Assembly (NCBI RefSeq): GCF_040392825.1
Contig: NZ_JBEBVH010000031.1
Span: forward strand, 1 to 23,312
Source: Pseudopedobacter sp040392825
GTDB taxonomy: Bacteria; Bacteroidota; Bacteroidia; Sphingobacteriales; Sphingobacteriaceae
Length of the DNA stretch: 23,312 nucleotides
Direction of reading: 5' to 3'
In this document: positions 8,692 to 16,370 of the stretch, piece by piece
How the letters are laid out: every line of letters begins with the position of its first letter
Numbering within the stretch: position 1 is the stretch's first letter
Translations under genes and position numbers: made by a program
Notes under the pieces: model-generated
What the model was told of the DNA's origin: nothing
Databases searched by the model: none
Seen by the model: the letters and a program-made list of their open reading frames with translations, nothing else

Positions 8692-9588
8692 ATGAAAAAA
8701 ATATTTATAGCAGTTTTAACTGGATTGTTTTTCAGTGCCTGCACTAAAGAAGATGTTAGCGTACCATCTTTTGATGTATCAGTTGACAAAATGACTTATA
8801 ATCTGGGTGATACCGTTCGATTTAAGTTTAGCGGAGACGCCGACTACTTAGCTATGTACAGTGGCGAAAATGGTTCAAAATATGAAAACAGAGACCGGTT
8901 ACGAGCTGACGGAAAGATTACTTGTGAAATCACGGCCAGATTACTTAATACTCTTGGAACCAGATCTTTATTTATTTATGCCACAACAGAGCTTAATGCA
9001 TTAAGAGATTCAACAAGTATTGTTAATGCTAATTGGATAGATATTAGCAACCGTTATACTATTCCTACAGCTGCGACAAGTGCGCAAACTGCAATTGGCA
9101 CCGCAGACTTGTCTGATATAGTTCAACCTTTTAAACCATTATATATAGCATTTAGATCTCATGTAAAAACTACTGCTACCGGAGCACAAGACAGGTGGAC
9201 TATCGGAAAAGTACTTATTCAAAATAAATATAATGATGGGTCTGGAACCAGTATAGTAGGTGAGATTAAAAATATGGGATGGAAAACTCTTAATGTTAAG
9301 AATGATCCTATACATGGTTGGGTCGTAAGTAGCACTACTTTAAGTCAGCCTACAGCGGCAAGAGATGCTAAAGAAACAGAAAATTGGGTGGTTAGCGGAC
9401 CGGTATACCCTGATGCTGCTAATAGAGATTACCCTAAATCTGTTAAGGATATTTTAGAAGTGTTACCCGAAACTTATGAATATGTGTTTAATGCTAAAGG
9501 TATTTATAAAGTAGTCTTTGTAGCATTAAATAGCCGCAATGGTGAAAGCAGTACAATTACTAAAGAAATAGAAATTACAATAGAATAA
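8692..9588 (+). CDS. DUF5017 domain surface lipoprotein, probable glycan-binding protein
   Basis: This 298-residue lipoprotein has a signal peptide ending in FSAC (Cys17). The mature protein opens with an immunoglobulin-like beta domain (PSFDVSVDKMTYNLGDTVRFKFSG) and then the DUF5017 signature YLAMYSGENGSKYENRDR, followed by a beta-rich domain with GWVVSS and NWVVSGP strands. Proteins with this layout sit directly after SusD in Bacteroidota PULs and are taken to be accessory surface glycan-binding proteins (SusE/F-like role). The position 10 bases after SusD supports this. No catalytic motif is seen. The exact ligand is unknown. Confidence 0.85.
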   Translation: MKKIFIAVLTGLFFSACTKEDVSVPSFDVSVDKMTYNLGDTVRFKFSGDADYLAMYSGENGSKYENRDRLRADGKITCEITARLLNTLGTRSLFIYATTELNALRDSTSIVNANWIDISNRYTIPTAATSAQTAIGTADLSDIVQPFKPLYIAFRSHVKTTATGAQDRWTIGKVLIQNKYNDGSGTSIVGEIKNMGWKTLNVKNDPIHGWVVSSTTLSQPTAARDAKETENWVVSGPVYPDAANRDYPKSVKDILEVLPETYEYVFNAKGIYKVVFVALNSRNGESSTITKEIEITIE

Positions 9589-9644
9589 AATATTCCAATA
9601 GCATTAACCACAAGGCTTACGGCTGGTGCTAAAACATAATTATA

Positions 9645-11288
9645 ATGACTTTTAATCATAAATCTTATACAGCATATCAATATTACACGGTTAAATACAT
9701 AGTCGTGGCATTTTTCACTATAGCTTTATGTTTTTCTTCGGGAAAGGCAGCTGTAAATGTTATTCCGAAACCTTTAGAAGTAATTGAGCGACCTGGGGTA
9801 TTTGTCATATCCCCAAAAACAACAATAATTTCCTCTGCAAATTTATCTAACGAGGCGAAGCTGCTCAGAGACTATTTTAAAACCGATTATAATTTAGAGT
9901 TATCAAGCGGGAAAAACAATTCTGTTTCCGGCATAAGTTTATTAATATCTAAAAATTCATTAAAAAGTATCAATCCAGAGGCTTATCTGCTCAAAGTAAC
10001 TCAAAAAGGCATTACTATCCATGCTACAGACGCCAAAGGTATTTTTTATGGTATCCAAACGCTTCGCCAAATTCTACAACAGAACAATAGCACACTTAGC
10101 CTAAAATGTGTAGAGATATTTGATGAACCACGTTTTGGATGGAGAGAGTTTATGTTTGACGAAGCGCGTTATTTTAAAGGAAAAAATGTGGTTAAGCAGC
10201 TGCTAGACCAGATGGCTTACTTAAAAATGAATGTATTTCATTGGCACTTAACAGACAATACCGGCTGGAGAGTGGAGATAAAAAAATATCCTTTATTGAC
10301 CGAAGTTGGCGCAAAAAGAGATTCGTCGGAGATTAAAATCAATCGCATTAGAGGTGGTTTTTATGATGGAAAACCTCACAGTGGGTTTTATACTCAGGAA
10401 GATATCAAAGAAATTGTTGCCTATGCCGCAGCAAGACATATTACAGTTGTTCCAGAAATAGATATGCCAGGCCACACAAGCGCAGCGATAGCGGCTTATC
10501 CTTTTTTAGGTAGTTTAGATACTCCTATAAAAGTCCCTCATAGCTTCGCTAATCAGCCAAACGTATTAAGAGTTTCTGATCCACGGGTTTGGACTTTTAT
10601 AACGGGAGTACTAGACGAAATAATCGAACTTTTTCCTTCCAGGGTAATCCACATCGGAGGAGACGAAGTAAAATACGAACAATGGAAAAACAACAAGGAA
10701 ATAACAGATTTCATTAAAGAAAAAGGTTTAGGTTCTCCGGCAGATTTACAAGTTTGGTTTACAAATAAGGTTTCTCATTACATAGAAAGCAAAGGCCGCA
10801 GAATGATGGGTTGGAATGAAATCTTAGGTATTAAAATTCATGACTACACCGCAGACTCCGATGTATCTGTAAAAACTAAATTAGCTTCCAACACTATAGT
10901 GGATTTCTGGAAAGGCGATTTAGAGTTAATGAAAGATGCATTAAACAAAGGTTACAATGCTGTCAATTCTTTACATAGTAGCACCTATCTGGATTATCCT
11001 AACTTATCTTTAAAGGAAGCTTACTCATTTGACCCGGTGCCTGCAGGCTTAGATACTGCATCTGAAAAAAGAATTTTAGGTTCTGCCTGTCATATGTGGA
11101 GTGAGTGGATTCCTACTATAAAAGATATGCAGGGAATGGTATTCCCGAGATTAGCTGCTTATGCAGAAGTGGGCTGGACTACCAAAGACAGGAAGTCTTA
11201 TGAAGGCTTCATGAAATCTCTTCCTGCTTTTCTTCAGCACTTAGATAAACAGGGTATTTATTACAAAGTCGATCCATCTTCAAATTAA
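9645..11288 (+). CDS. Glycoside hydrolase family 20 beta-N-acetylhexosaminidase
   Basis: This 547-residue secreted enzyme removes terminal beta-linked GlcNAc or GalNAc by substrate-assisted catalysis. A long signal region (hydrophobic part about 19-35) precedes a GH20b-type domain (about 38-155: NVIPKPLEVIERPG, then YLLKVTQKGITIHATDAKGIFYGIQTLRQIL). The TIM barrel follows (about 160-520), with FDEARYFKGK, NVFHWHLTDNTGW, VVPEIDMPGH and the catalytic pair in HIGGDE, Asp340-Glu341. The late AEVGWT block near residue 507 is also typical. Length and motifs are complete. It follows the surface genes after a 56-base gap and precedes the FAD enzyme by 18 bases, so it probably belongs to the same operon. 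It is the only clear glycoside hydrolase in the window and points to an amino-sugar-containing substrate. Periplasmic location is likely but not proven. Confidence 0.95.
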   Translation: MTFNHKSYTAYQYYTVKYIVVAFFTIALCFSSGKAAVNVIPKPLEVIERPGVFVISPKTTIISSANLSNEAKLLRDYFKTDYNLELSSGKNNSVSGISLLISKNSLKSINPEAYLLKVTQKGITIHATDAKGIFYGIQTLRQILQQNNSTLSLKCVEIFDEPRFGWREFMFDEARYFKGKNVVKQLLDQMAYLKMNVFHWHLTDNTGWRVEIKKYPLLTEVGAKRDSSEIKINRIRGGFYDGKPHSGFYTQEDIKEIVAYAAARHITVVPEIDMPGHTSAAIAAYPFLGSLDTPIKVPHSFANQPNVLRVSDPRVWTFITGVLDEIIELFPSRVIHIGGDEVKYEQWKNNKEITDFIKEKGLGSPADLQVWFTNKVSHYIESKGRRMMGWNEILGIKIHDYTADSDVSVKTKLASNTIVDFWKGDLELMKDALNKGYNAVNSLHSSTYLDYPNLSLKEAYSFDPVPAGLDTASEKRILGSACHMWSEWIPTIKDMQGMVFPRLAAYAEVGWTTKDRKSYEGFMKSLPAFLQHLDKQGIYYKVDPSSN

Positions 11289-11306
11289 TCTCAGAATTAT
11301 AGTAAA

Positions 11307-13361
11307 ATGAAAAAAATAAGATATACCATACTGCTAATGGCGGTTATGTTCAGCATTAGCGCTGTCGCACAAAATATTCGTAAAGTTGACATTTGCATTT
11401 ATGGAGGAAGCTCTGCCGGAATAATAGCAGCATATACTGCAAAAAAGCTAGGTAAGTCTGTTTTGGTAATCGAACCTGGCAAATATATTGGGGGCTTAAC
11501 TACTGGTGGTTTGGGCGCCACTGATATTGGCAATAAATATGCAATAACAGGATTGGCTAAAGAATTCTACAGGCAAATTGGAACCCATTACGGCAAATTA
11601 GAGCAATGGACTTTTGAACCTCATGTAGCGTCTAAAGTATTCGACAATATGATTGCTGAAGCTAAAATTGAAATTGTCAGAAATCACAGGCTAACAGGCG
11701 TCCAGAAAACAGATGGTTATATCAGAGAGATAACGGTAGAAGTTTCTGATAAGCCATCTAAAATCACTAATCAAACAATACAGGCGAAGGTATTTTTAGA
11801 CTGCACCTATGAAGGAGATTTGATGGCTAAAGCTGGCGTTTCCTATACGATTGGCAGAGAATCAAACGCACAATATGGTGAAACTTATAATGGCGTTCAG
11901 CTATCTGAATACCATCAATTCCCAGACGGAATTGACCCTTACGTAGTTCCTGGCAAGCCCGAAAGTGGTTTACTTTACGGAATAAACGATGCTAAAATGA
12001 ACAAAACCGGAAGTGGAGATAAATTGATTCAGGCTTATAACTTTCGTATCTGCTTAACGCAAGATAAAAGTAATCAAATTCCCTTCACCCGTCCCGAAAA
12101 CTATGACGCAAAAAAATATGCATTGTTAGCCAGGGTAATCGAAAAAGAAAGTTGGAAGGGAATTAATGGAACGTTTAAACGTATCACAAATGGTGATAGT
12201 GTAACCGTAATTAATGAAGGAGGTTTCCTCATAAAATACATGCCAAATGGCAAAACAGATTTCAATAATTTCGGAGCTTTTTCTACCGATATGGTTGGTG
12301 CTAACTATGACTATCCGGAAGGAGATTATGCTACCAGAGAAAAAATTTGGAAAGCACACGAAGACTATACAAAAGGACTATTTTATTTCTTAGCGAATGA
12401 TAACAGTGTACCTCTTCATGTAAGAAATGACATGCAAACCTGGGGTTATAGTAAAGATGAATTTAAGGATTTAAATGGTTTCTCTAACCAACTATACGTT
12501 CGTGAAGCGAGAAGAATGGTTGGAGAAATGGTAATGACACAAAAACATTGTGATGGCATTGAAACGGTTACGGATGGTGTTGGAATGGCTGCCTATGGAA
12601 TGGACTCGCATACTTGCCAAAGAATAGTTATTAATGGCATGGTAAAAAACGAAGGCGATGTCCAAATTCCTGTTGCCGGTCCCTACCCTATCTCCTATAG
12701 GGCGCTGGTACCCAAGCAATCAGAATGTAAAAATATTTTAGTTCCAATTTGTCTTTCTGCCTCGCATATTGCATTTGGTTCAATTAGAATGGAACCGGTT
12801 TTTATGGTCATGGGACAATCTGCAGCAACTGCTGCAGTTATGGCAATTGATTCTAAAGTAAGTGTACAGGATATAGATGTAGCCAAATTGCAAAAAATCC
12901 TTACAGAAGATCCAATTCTTGACAAAAAGCCTTTAGAAATATTAGTCGATAATGAAGACAAAGACCATGTTATCATTAATGGAAATTGGAAACAAGCTAA
13001 AGGTGGCTATGGTAGAAGTGTACTAATCAGCAAGGCTTCTGAAAAAGAAAATACAGTAAAATTTTCACCGTCTTTAAAACAAAGCGGAAAATATACTGTG
13101 TATGCTTACATTCCGGAAGTTAATAAAAAATTTCCAGGCGAATTGAACTTCAACATTTTTAATGGAAAAACTAATAAGTCACTTACATTAACATCATCTG
13201 ACATCAAAGTATTAGGAAATAATAACGAAAGTAACGGCGAATGGGTTAATCTGGGAACTTACAATTTTAATGCTGGCAGACAGGTTTTTGTAGAAGTTCT
13301 TGATAAACATGGTAAGGGAAAAGTGATTGCAGATGCTATCATCTTTAAGCCAATAAACTAA
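11307..13361 (+). CDS. Secreted FAD-dependent oxidoreductase with golvesin-like C-terminal domain
   Basis: This 684-residue protein starts with a Sec-type signal peptide (about 1-22, ending in AVAQ, no twin-arginine). A FAD-binding Rossmann motif follows, DICIYGGSSAGIIAAYTAKK (Gly33-Gly34-Ser-Ser-Ala-Gly38), with an acidic residue at the end of the second strand (VLVIEP). YIGGLTTGGLGATDIG, FLDCTYEGDLMAKAGVSYTIGRES and a late MGQSAATAAVMA helix match the FAD_oxidored (PF12831) family. The last 140 residues or so (from about 545, GNWKQAKGGYGRSVLIS to VIADAIIFKP) resemble the beta-sandwich domain of golvesin/xanthan-lyase C-termini, a probable carbohydrate- or surface-binding module. Such enzymes occur in PULs but their reaction is mostly unknown; oxidation of a sugar or a lyase-type step are both possible. 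Gaps to its neighbours are 18 and 15 bases, consistent with one operon. Confidence 0.88.
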   Translation: MKKIRYTILLMAVMFSISAVAQNIRKVDICIYGGSSAGIIAAYTAKKLGKSVLVIEPGKYIGGLTTGGLGATDIGNKYAITGLAKEFYRQIGTHYGKLEQWTFEPHVASKVFDNMIAEAKIEIVRNHRLTGVQKTDGYIREITVEVSDKPSKITNQTIQAKVFLDCTYEGDLMAKAGVSYTIGRESNAQYGETYNGVQLSEYHQFPDGIDPYVVPGKPESGLLYGINDAKMNKTGSGDKLIQAYNFRICLTQDKSNQIPFTRPENYDAKKYALLARVIEKESWKGINGTFKRITNGDSVTVINEGGFLIKYMPNGKTDFNNFGAFSTDMVGANYDYPEGDYATREKIWKAHEDYTKGLFYFLANDNSVPLHVRNDMQTWGYSKDEFKDLNGFSNQLYVREARRMVGEMVMTQKHCDGIETVTDGVGMAAYGMDSHTCQRIVINGMVKNEGDVQIPVAGPYPISYRALVPKQSECKNILVPICLSASHIAFGSIRMEPVFMVMGQSAATAAVMAIDSKVSVQDIDVAKLQKILTEDPILDKKPLEILVDNEDKDHVIINGNWKQAKGGYGRSVLISKASEKENTVKFSPSLKQSGKYTVYAYIPEVNKKFPGELNFNIFNGKTNKSLTLTSSDIKVLGNNNESNGEWVNLGTYNFNAGRQVFVEVLDKHGKGKVIADAIIFKPIN

Positions 13362-13376
13362 ACATTAAATTTCAAT

Positions 13377-14828
13377 ATGAATGTATTTTTAAAAGCCGGG
13401 ATTTACTCCCGGTTAATTCTGACTATTATCTGTGCAGGGCTAGCTTTTCCAGCAGTAAGTAGCGGTCAATACCCTTCTTCGAATAACTCAAAAGTGGAAA
13501 AAATACGCTTCACATTTGAATCTGCTAAAATAAATCCATCCACCACCGAAATTGTTGAAGATAGTCGTTTAACCAAAGGTAAAGGTACTTCTTTAAAAAC
13601 TGGTGTATCCGCAGCATTGGACAACCAAAGACAAGAAGCCGATTTAGTATTTAACATTCGGTCTGCAACACCCGGAAGATATGTAATGCGCACATTGGCA
13701 AGAAAAAATAAGGAGGGCGAAAAGCTTTTAAAAAATGCTAAAACTAAATATGAGTCTCTATTTATTAAAATTCAAATTGATGATAACAGACCTACCAAAC
13801 GAGTGGTTTATGTGCCCTGGGATGTTGCCTTGCAAACCTCTGGAAAGTTTGACTTAACCGGGAAACCACAAACACTTAAAATTTGGCTACCAAGAGGAAT
13901 CAATTTCGACTATGTTGAGTTTAGCACCTACGTTGCACCAGCGGTGCCTGAAAAGGCTGAAGCTTACATTCCCAAGATAGTACCGCCAATTTCACGTCCA
14001 AGAATTTGGGTAAATCCAGAATCTTTACCTGGTATTAAAGCCAGCTTAACGGCTGAAGAAAATGCAGCTGCCTGGGCTGAAGTTAAGAAAACAGCGCTCA
14101 CTCCTTTCTCCGTGAAGTACAATCCGGAGGTTGAGACCCAACATAATGAAAAGCTAGAAATTGCTGCTGAACGTAAAGCATTTTATTACTTAATGACCGG
14201 CGACGAAAAAGTTGGCAAGGAAGCTCTGGATTTAATTGATGGGTATCTTCAAAATGTAGAATTTGGCAATTTATTAGATATAACCCGTGAATTAGGAAGA
14301 GCTATTTACACCGCTTCTGAAGTTTATGACTGGTGTTATAAATTGATGACTCCAACTCAGAAAAACCGCATCTATAAAAGTTTACTACGCTTAGCTGATG
14401 ACATGGAAATAGGTTGGCCTCCATTTTTAGAACCTGTTGTTTATGGACATGGTAATGAAGCTCAGGTTTGTAGAGATTTATTATCTATGAGTATAGCCAT
14501 CTATGACGAAGATCCTACACCTTATAAATATACATCCTATGCTATATTAGAACAACTTGTGCCCATGCGCAAATTTCAATATCAATCTGGCAGACATAAT
14601 CAGGGCGTAAATTACGGCGCCTACCGGTTAGGATGGGATTTACATGCGGCTACTTTATTTGCCAGGATGACAGGCAAAGAAGTTTTCGACAGCAATATCA
14701 AAAATTTGGATAACCAGTGGTTGTATATGCGTTTGCCTAACGGTCAAATGCTGAGAGATGGCGATGGCTTTAATATTCCGAAAAAAGGACAACCTTACTA
14801 TTGGAGTCCACCCCTACCATTGTTGTGA
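13377..14828 (+). CDS. N-terminal part of the heparinase II/III-like lyase, up to the internal TGA
   Basis: This is the 483-residue product if translation stops at the internal TGA. It has a signal peptide (about 1-30), a beta-rich N-terminal module (about 40-200, possibly carbohydrate-binding, containing YVPWDVALQTSGKFDLTG), then a helical toroid from about 205 (SRPRIWVNPESLPGIKASL, the usual opening of heparinase II/III helical domains). Conserved blocks include VVYGHGNEAQVCRDLL with His358 and Glu361, and GRHNQGVNYGAYRLGWDL with Tyr413 and Tyr416. His, Glu and Tyr in these places are the lyase catalytic type, by analogy with Pedobacter heparinase II. It ends just after DGDGFNIPKKGQPYYW, before the beta domain. 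It begins 15 bases after the FAD enzyme gene. Confidence 0.8.
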   Translation: MNVFLKAGIYSRLILTIICAGLAFPAVSSGQYPSSNNSKVEKIRFTFESAKINPSTTEIVEDSRLTKGKGTSLKTGVSAALDNQRQEADLVFNIRSATPGRYVMRTLARKNKEGEKLLKNAKTKYESLFIKIQIDDNRPTKRVVYVPWDVALQTSGKFDLTGKPQTLKIWLPRGINFDYVEFSTYVAPAVPEKAEAYIPKIVPPISRPRIWVNPESLPGIKASLTAEENAAAWAEVKKTALTPFSVKYNPEVETQHNEKLEIAAERKAFYYLMTGDEKVGKEALDLIDGYLQNVEFGNLLDITRELGRAIYTASEVYDWCYKLMTPTQKNRIYKSLLRLADDMEIGWPPFLEPVVYGHGNEAQVCRDLLSMSIAIYDEDPTPYKYTSYAILEQLVPMRKFQYQSGRHNQGVNYGAYRLGWDLHAATLFARMTGKEVFDSNIKNLDNQWLYMRLPNGQMLRDGDGFNIPKKGQPYYWSPPLPLL

Positions 14829-14996
14829 GCTTATTCATATTCAAAAAATCCAACAATCAAGTATGATTTTCAACGCGTAGGCGGATCGTCTGTAAATCCG
14901 GTACTTTTTCTATTACTAAATGATCCGAACATTAAAGCTTCAGCAAATAGAGATTACCTGGCTTTAACAAAAGATTTCGGTCCTATTTTAGGTTCT

Positions 14997-16178
14997 ATGG
15001 TAGCCAGAACAGGTTGGAACTTTGGCGAAAACAGTGATGATGTTGTGGTTGAAATTAAAGGAGGAGGATACCAATTCGCGAATCATCAGCATAGCGATGC
15101 AGGTGCTATCCAAATATATTATAGAGGTTTTCAACTGGGAGATATTGGGCTTTATAAGTTCTACGGAACGCCTTACGATCTAAACTTTAATAAAAGCTCA
15201 TTGGCACATAGTATGATGTTGACGCTAGACCCTAATGAAAAATTTGCCTCGTCAACTGTGAACAGTGGCGGTTCTCGCTCTGTAAGGGTAAATCCCGAAA
15301 CTCCGGACCAGGTGCTTAATGATTCTTTGTTTTATTACGGCAAAGTTATTTCTTCAGATTTCGGCCCATCAAATCTGAAACCTTTTTACAGTTATTTTGC
15401 AGTAGATTTAAAAGGTGCCTACTCAAAAAAAATTGAAAGGTACGACAGGAGACTTTGTTTTGTCAATATGGACAGGAGCGATATTCCTGCCGTTGTGATA
15501 TTAAGTGATGATATAACCAGCACTAATCCTGACTTTAAAAAATATTGGCAAATTAACAGCTTAAGTAAACCTGAAGTAAAAGATAAACAATTAATATTAC
15601 TGGCCAGAGATGGCGAAAAAGTGGGAAAAACCTATGTTAATATGTTACTTCCTGCACCTCAGGAACAAACCATAAAAGTTCTGTCTGGTGATGAAGCTAT
15701 GTCTGCGTTTGGTGTTAAATTTGACTCTCCAGACTTAAATATGCCAGAATCGCATGCTTCCAGAACGATGATTACTCCGACTAAAGCTAACAAAACTGAC
15801 CGGTTTTTAACTGTCTTTCAACTGGTGGATGGCGAAACAAAACCCCTGGATGTAACACATCTTAATAGCGAACTTAGTGATGTACTCGTGTTTGACAATC
15901 GCGTTGTATCTATGCCTAAAGGCAATATGCTTATTAATAAAGCATTTGAAATAAGCATACCTAAAGGCAAAACAACCTATCAAATAGTATTAAATGGTTT
16001 GGCAGACGGCAATTGGTATGTAAAGGGTTCATCGACCAGGAAAAACTTTAATGTAGAGGTACTACCAGGAAAAAACACCGTATTTTTTACTGCAAAAGCT
16101 GGTAATTATAAAATAAGTCCCGACACTGATAATCGGTTTCCATTCCAAAAACCAGACAGAAATATAATGCCCAAATAA
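14997..16178 (+). CDS. C-terminal beta-sandwich part of the heparinase II/III-like lyase
   Basis: The first ATG after the internal TGA is at 14997, but the same frame is open from 14829 and encodes family-like sequence there, so this ATG lies inside the domain and is unlikely to be a natural start. The 393 residues hold the Heparinase_II_III C-terminal beta domain. MVARTGW and NHQHSDAGAIQIYYRGFQLGD are its hallmark, with His570, His572 and Asp574 in whole-gene numbering. A second beta region ends in NYKISPDTDNRFPF. In characterised relatives residues of this motif sit near the active site or bind a structural metal. Without the helical domain it would not be active. Confidence 0.75.
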   Translation: MVARTGWNFGENSDDVVVEIKGGGYQFANHQHSDAGAIQIYYRGFQLGDIGLYKFYGTPYDLNFNKSSLAHSMMLTLDPNEKFASSTVNSGGSRSVRVNPETPDQVLNDSLFYYGKVISSDFGPSNLKPFYSYFAVDLKGAYSKKIERYDRRLCFVNMDRSDIPAVVILSDDITSTNPDFKKYWQINSLSKPEVKDKQLILLARDGEKVGKTYVNMLLPAPQEQTIKVLSGDEAMSAFGVKFDSPDLNMPESHASRTMITPTKANKTDRFLTVFQLVDGETKPLDVTHLNSELSDVLVFDNRVVSMPKGNMLINKAFEISIPKGKTTYQIVLNGLADGNWYVKGSSTRKNFNVEVLPGKNTVFFTAKAGNYKISPDTDNRFPFQKPDRNIMPK

Positions 16179-16225
16179 TACTAAAAGCATATCTCAATTA
16201 GTATCCATATTATTTTTTGTACTAC

Positions 16226-16269
16226 AGAATATTCTTGTGATGTTAGATTTAACATCACAAGAATATTCT
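16226..16269. terminator. Perfect 19-bp hairpin after the PUL operon
   Basis: AGAATATTCTTGTGATGTT at 16226-16244 and its exact reverse complement at 16251-16269 flank a 6-base loop. It lies 47 bases after the lyase stop codon and before the sugar dehydrogenase gene. The stem is strong, but no T run follows on either strand, so termination may need another factor. Each arm also contains the self-complementary AGAATATTCT. Confidence 0.7.
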
Positions 16270-16370
16270 ACATCATAAAGATTAATACAACGACAAAACA
16301 TTTCATTCTTTAGCCATTTTTAATGAGACATGATCGAAAAGACCTTCAGTGGGGTGTAAAGTTGAAGGCA

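Larger units (their letters stand above)
13377..16178 (+). pseudogene. Heparinase II/III-like polysaccharide lyase gene, interrupted by an in-frame TGA
   Basis: Read as one frame, this is a 933-codon gene (934 with the final TAA) for a secreted lyase, broken only at codon 484, TGA at 14826-14828. Upstream the frame reads YYWSPPLPLL; directly after the stop it continues AYSYSKNPTIKYDFQRVGG and VNPVLFLLLNDPNIK, ordinary family-like protein, with no shift of frame. The break falls between the alpha-helical toroid and the C-terminal beta domain, and both carry active-site residues of this fold, so neither half is expected to work alone. Explanations are a recent nonsense mutation, a sequencing error (for example a TGG, CGA or TTA codon misread) or readthrough. 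Selenocysteine is unlikely because no SECIS-like hairpin follows. No lyase family number can be assigned by eye. It is the last gene before a strong hairpin. Confidence 0.8.

Noticed and set aside
14826..14828. TGA as a sense codon through genetic code change
   Set aside because: Other long genes, such as the 1165-codon SusC gene, have no in-frame TGA, and Trp is written TGG throughout. A reassigned codon would appear many times.
14826..14870. TGA as selenocysteine
   Set aside because: Bacterial SECIS hairpins lie just downstream of the TGA; none is visible. The only stem seen starts upstream of the codon and is AT-rich. This family is not known to use selenocysteine.
14700..14997. Frameshift as the cause of the broken lyase gene
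   Set aside because: Both parts are in the same frame, and the sequence between them translates into family-like protein in that frame, so a point stop is enough.
16323..16370. Upstream start for the sugar dehydrogenase
   Set aside because: It would place a charged 16-residue stretch before a complete signal peptide that starts at Met in 16371.
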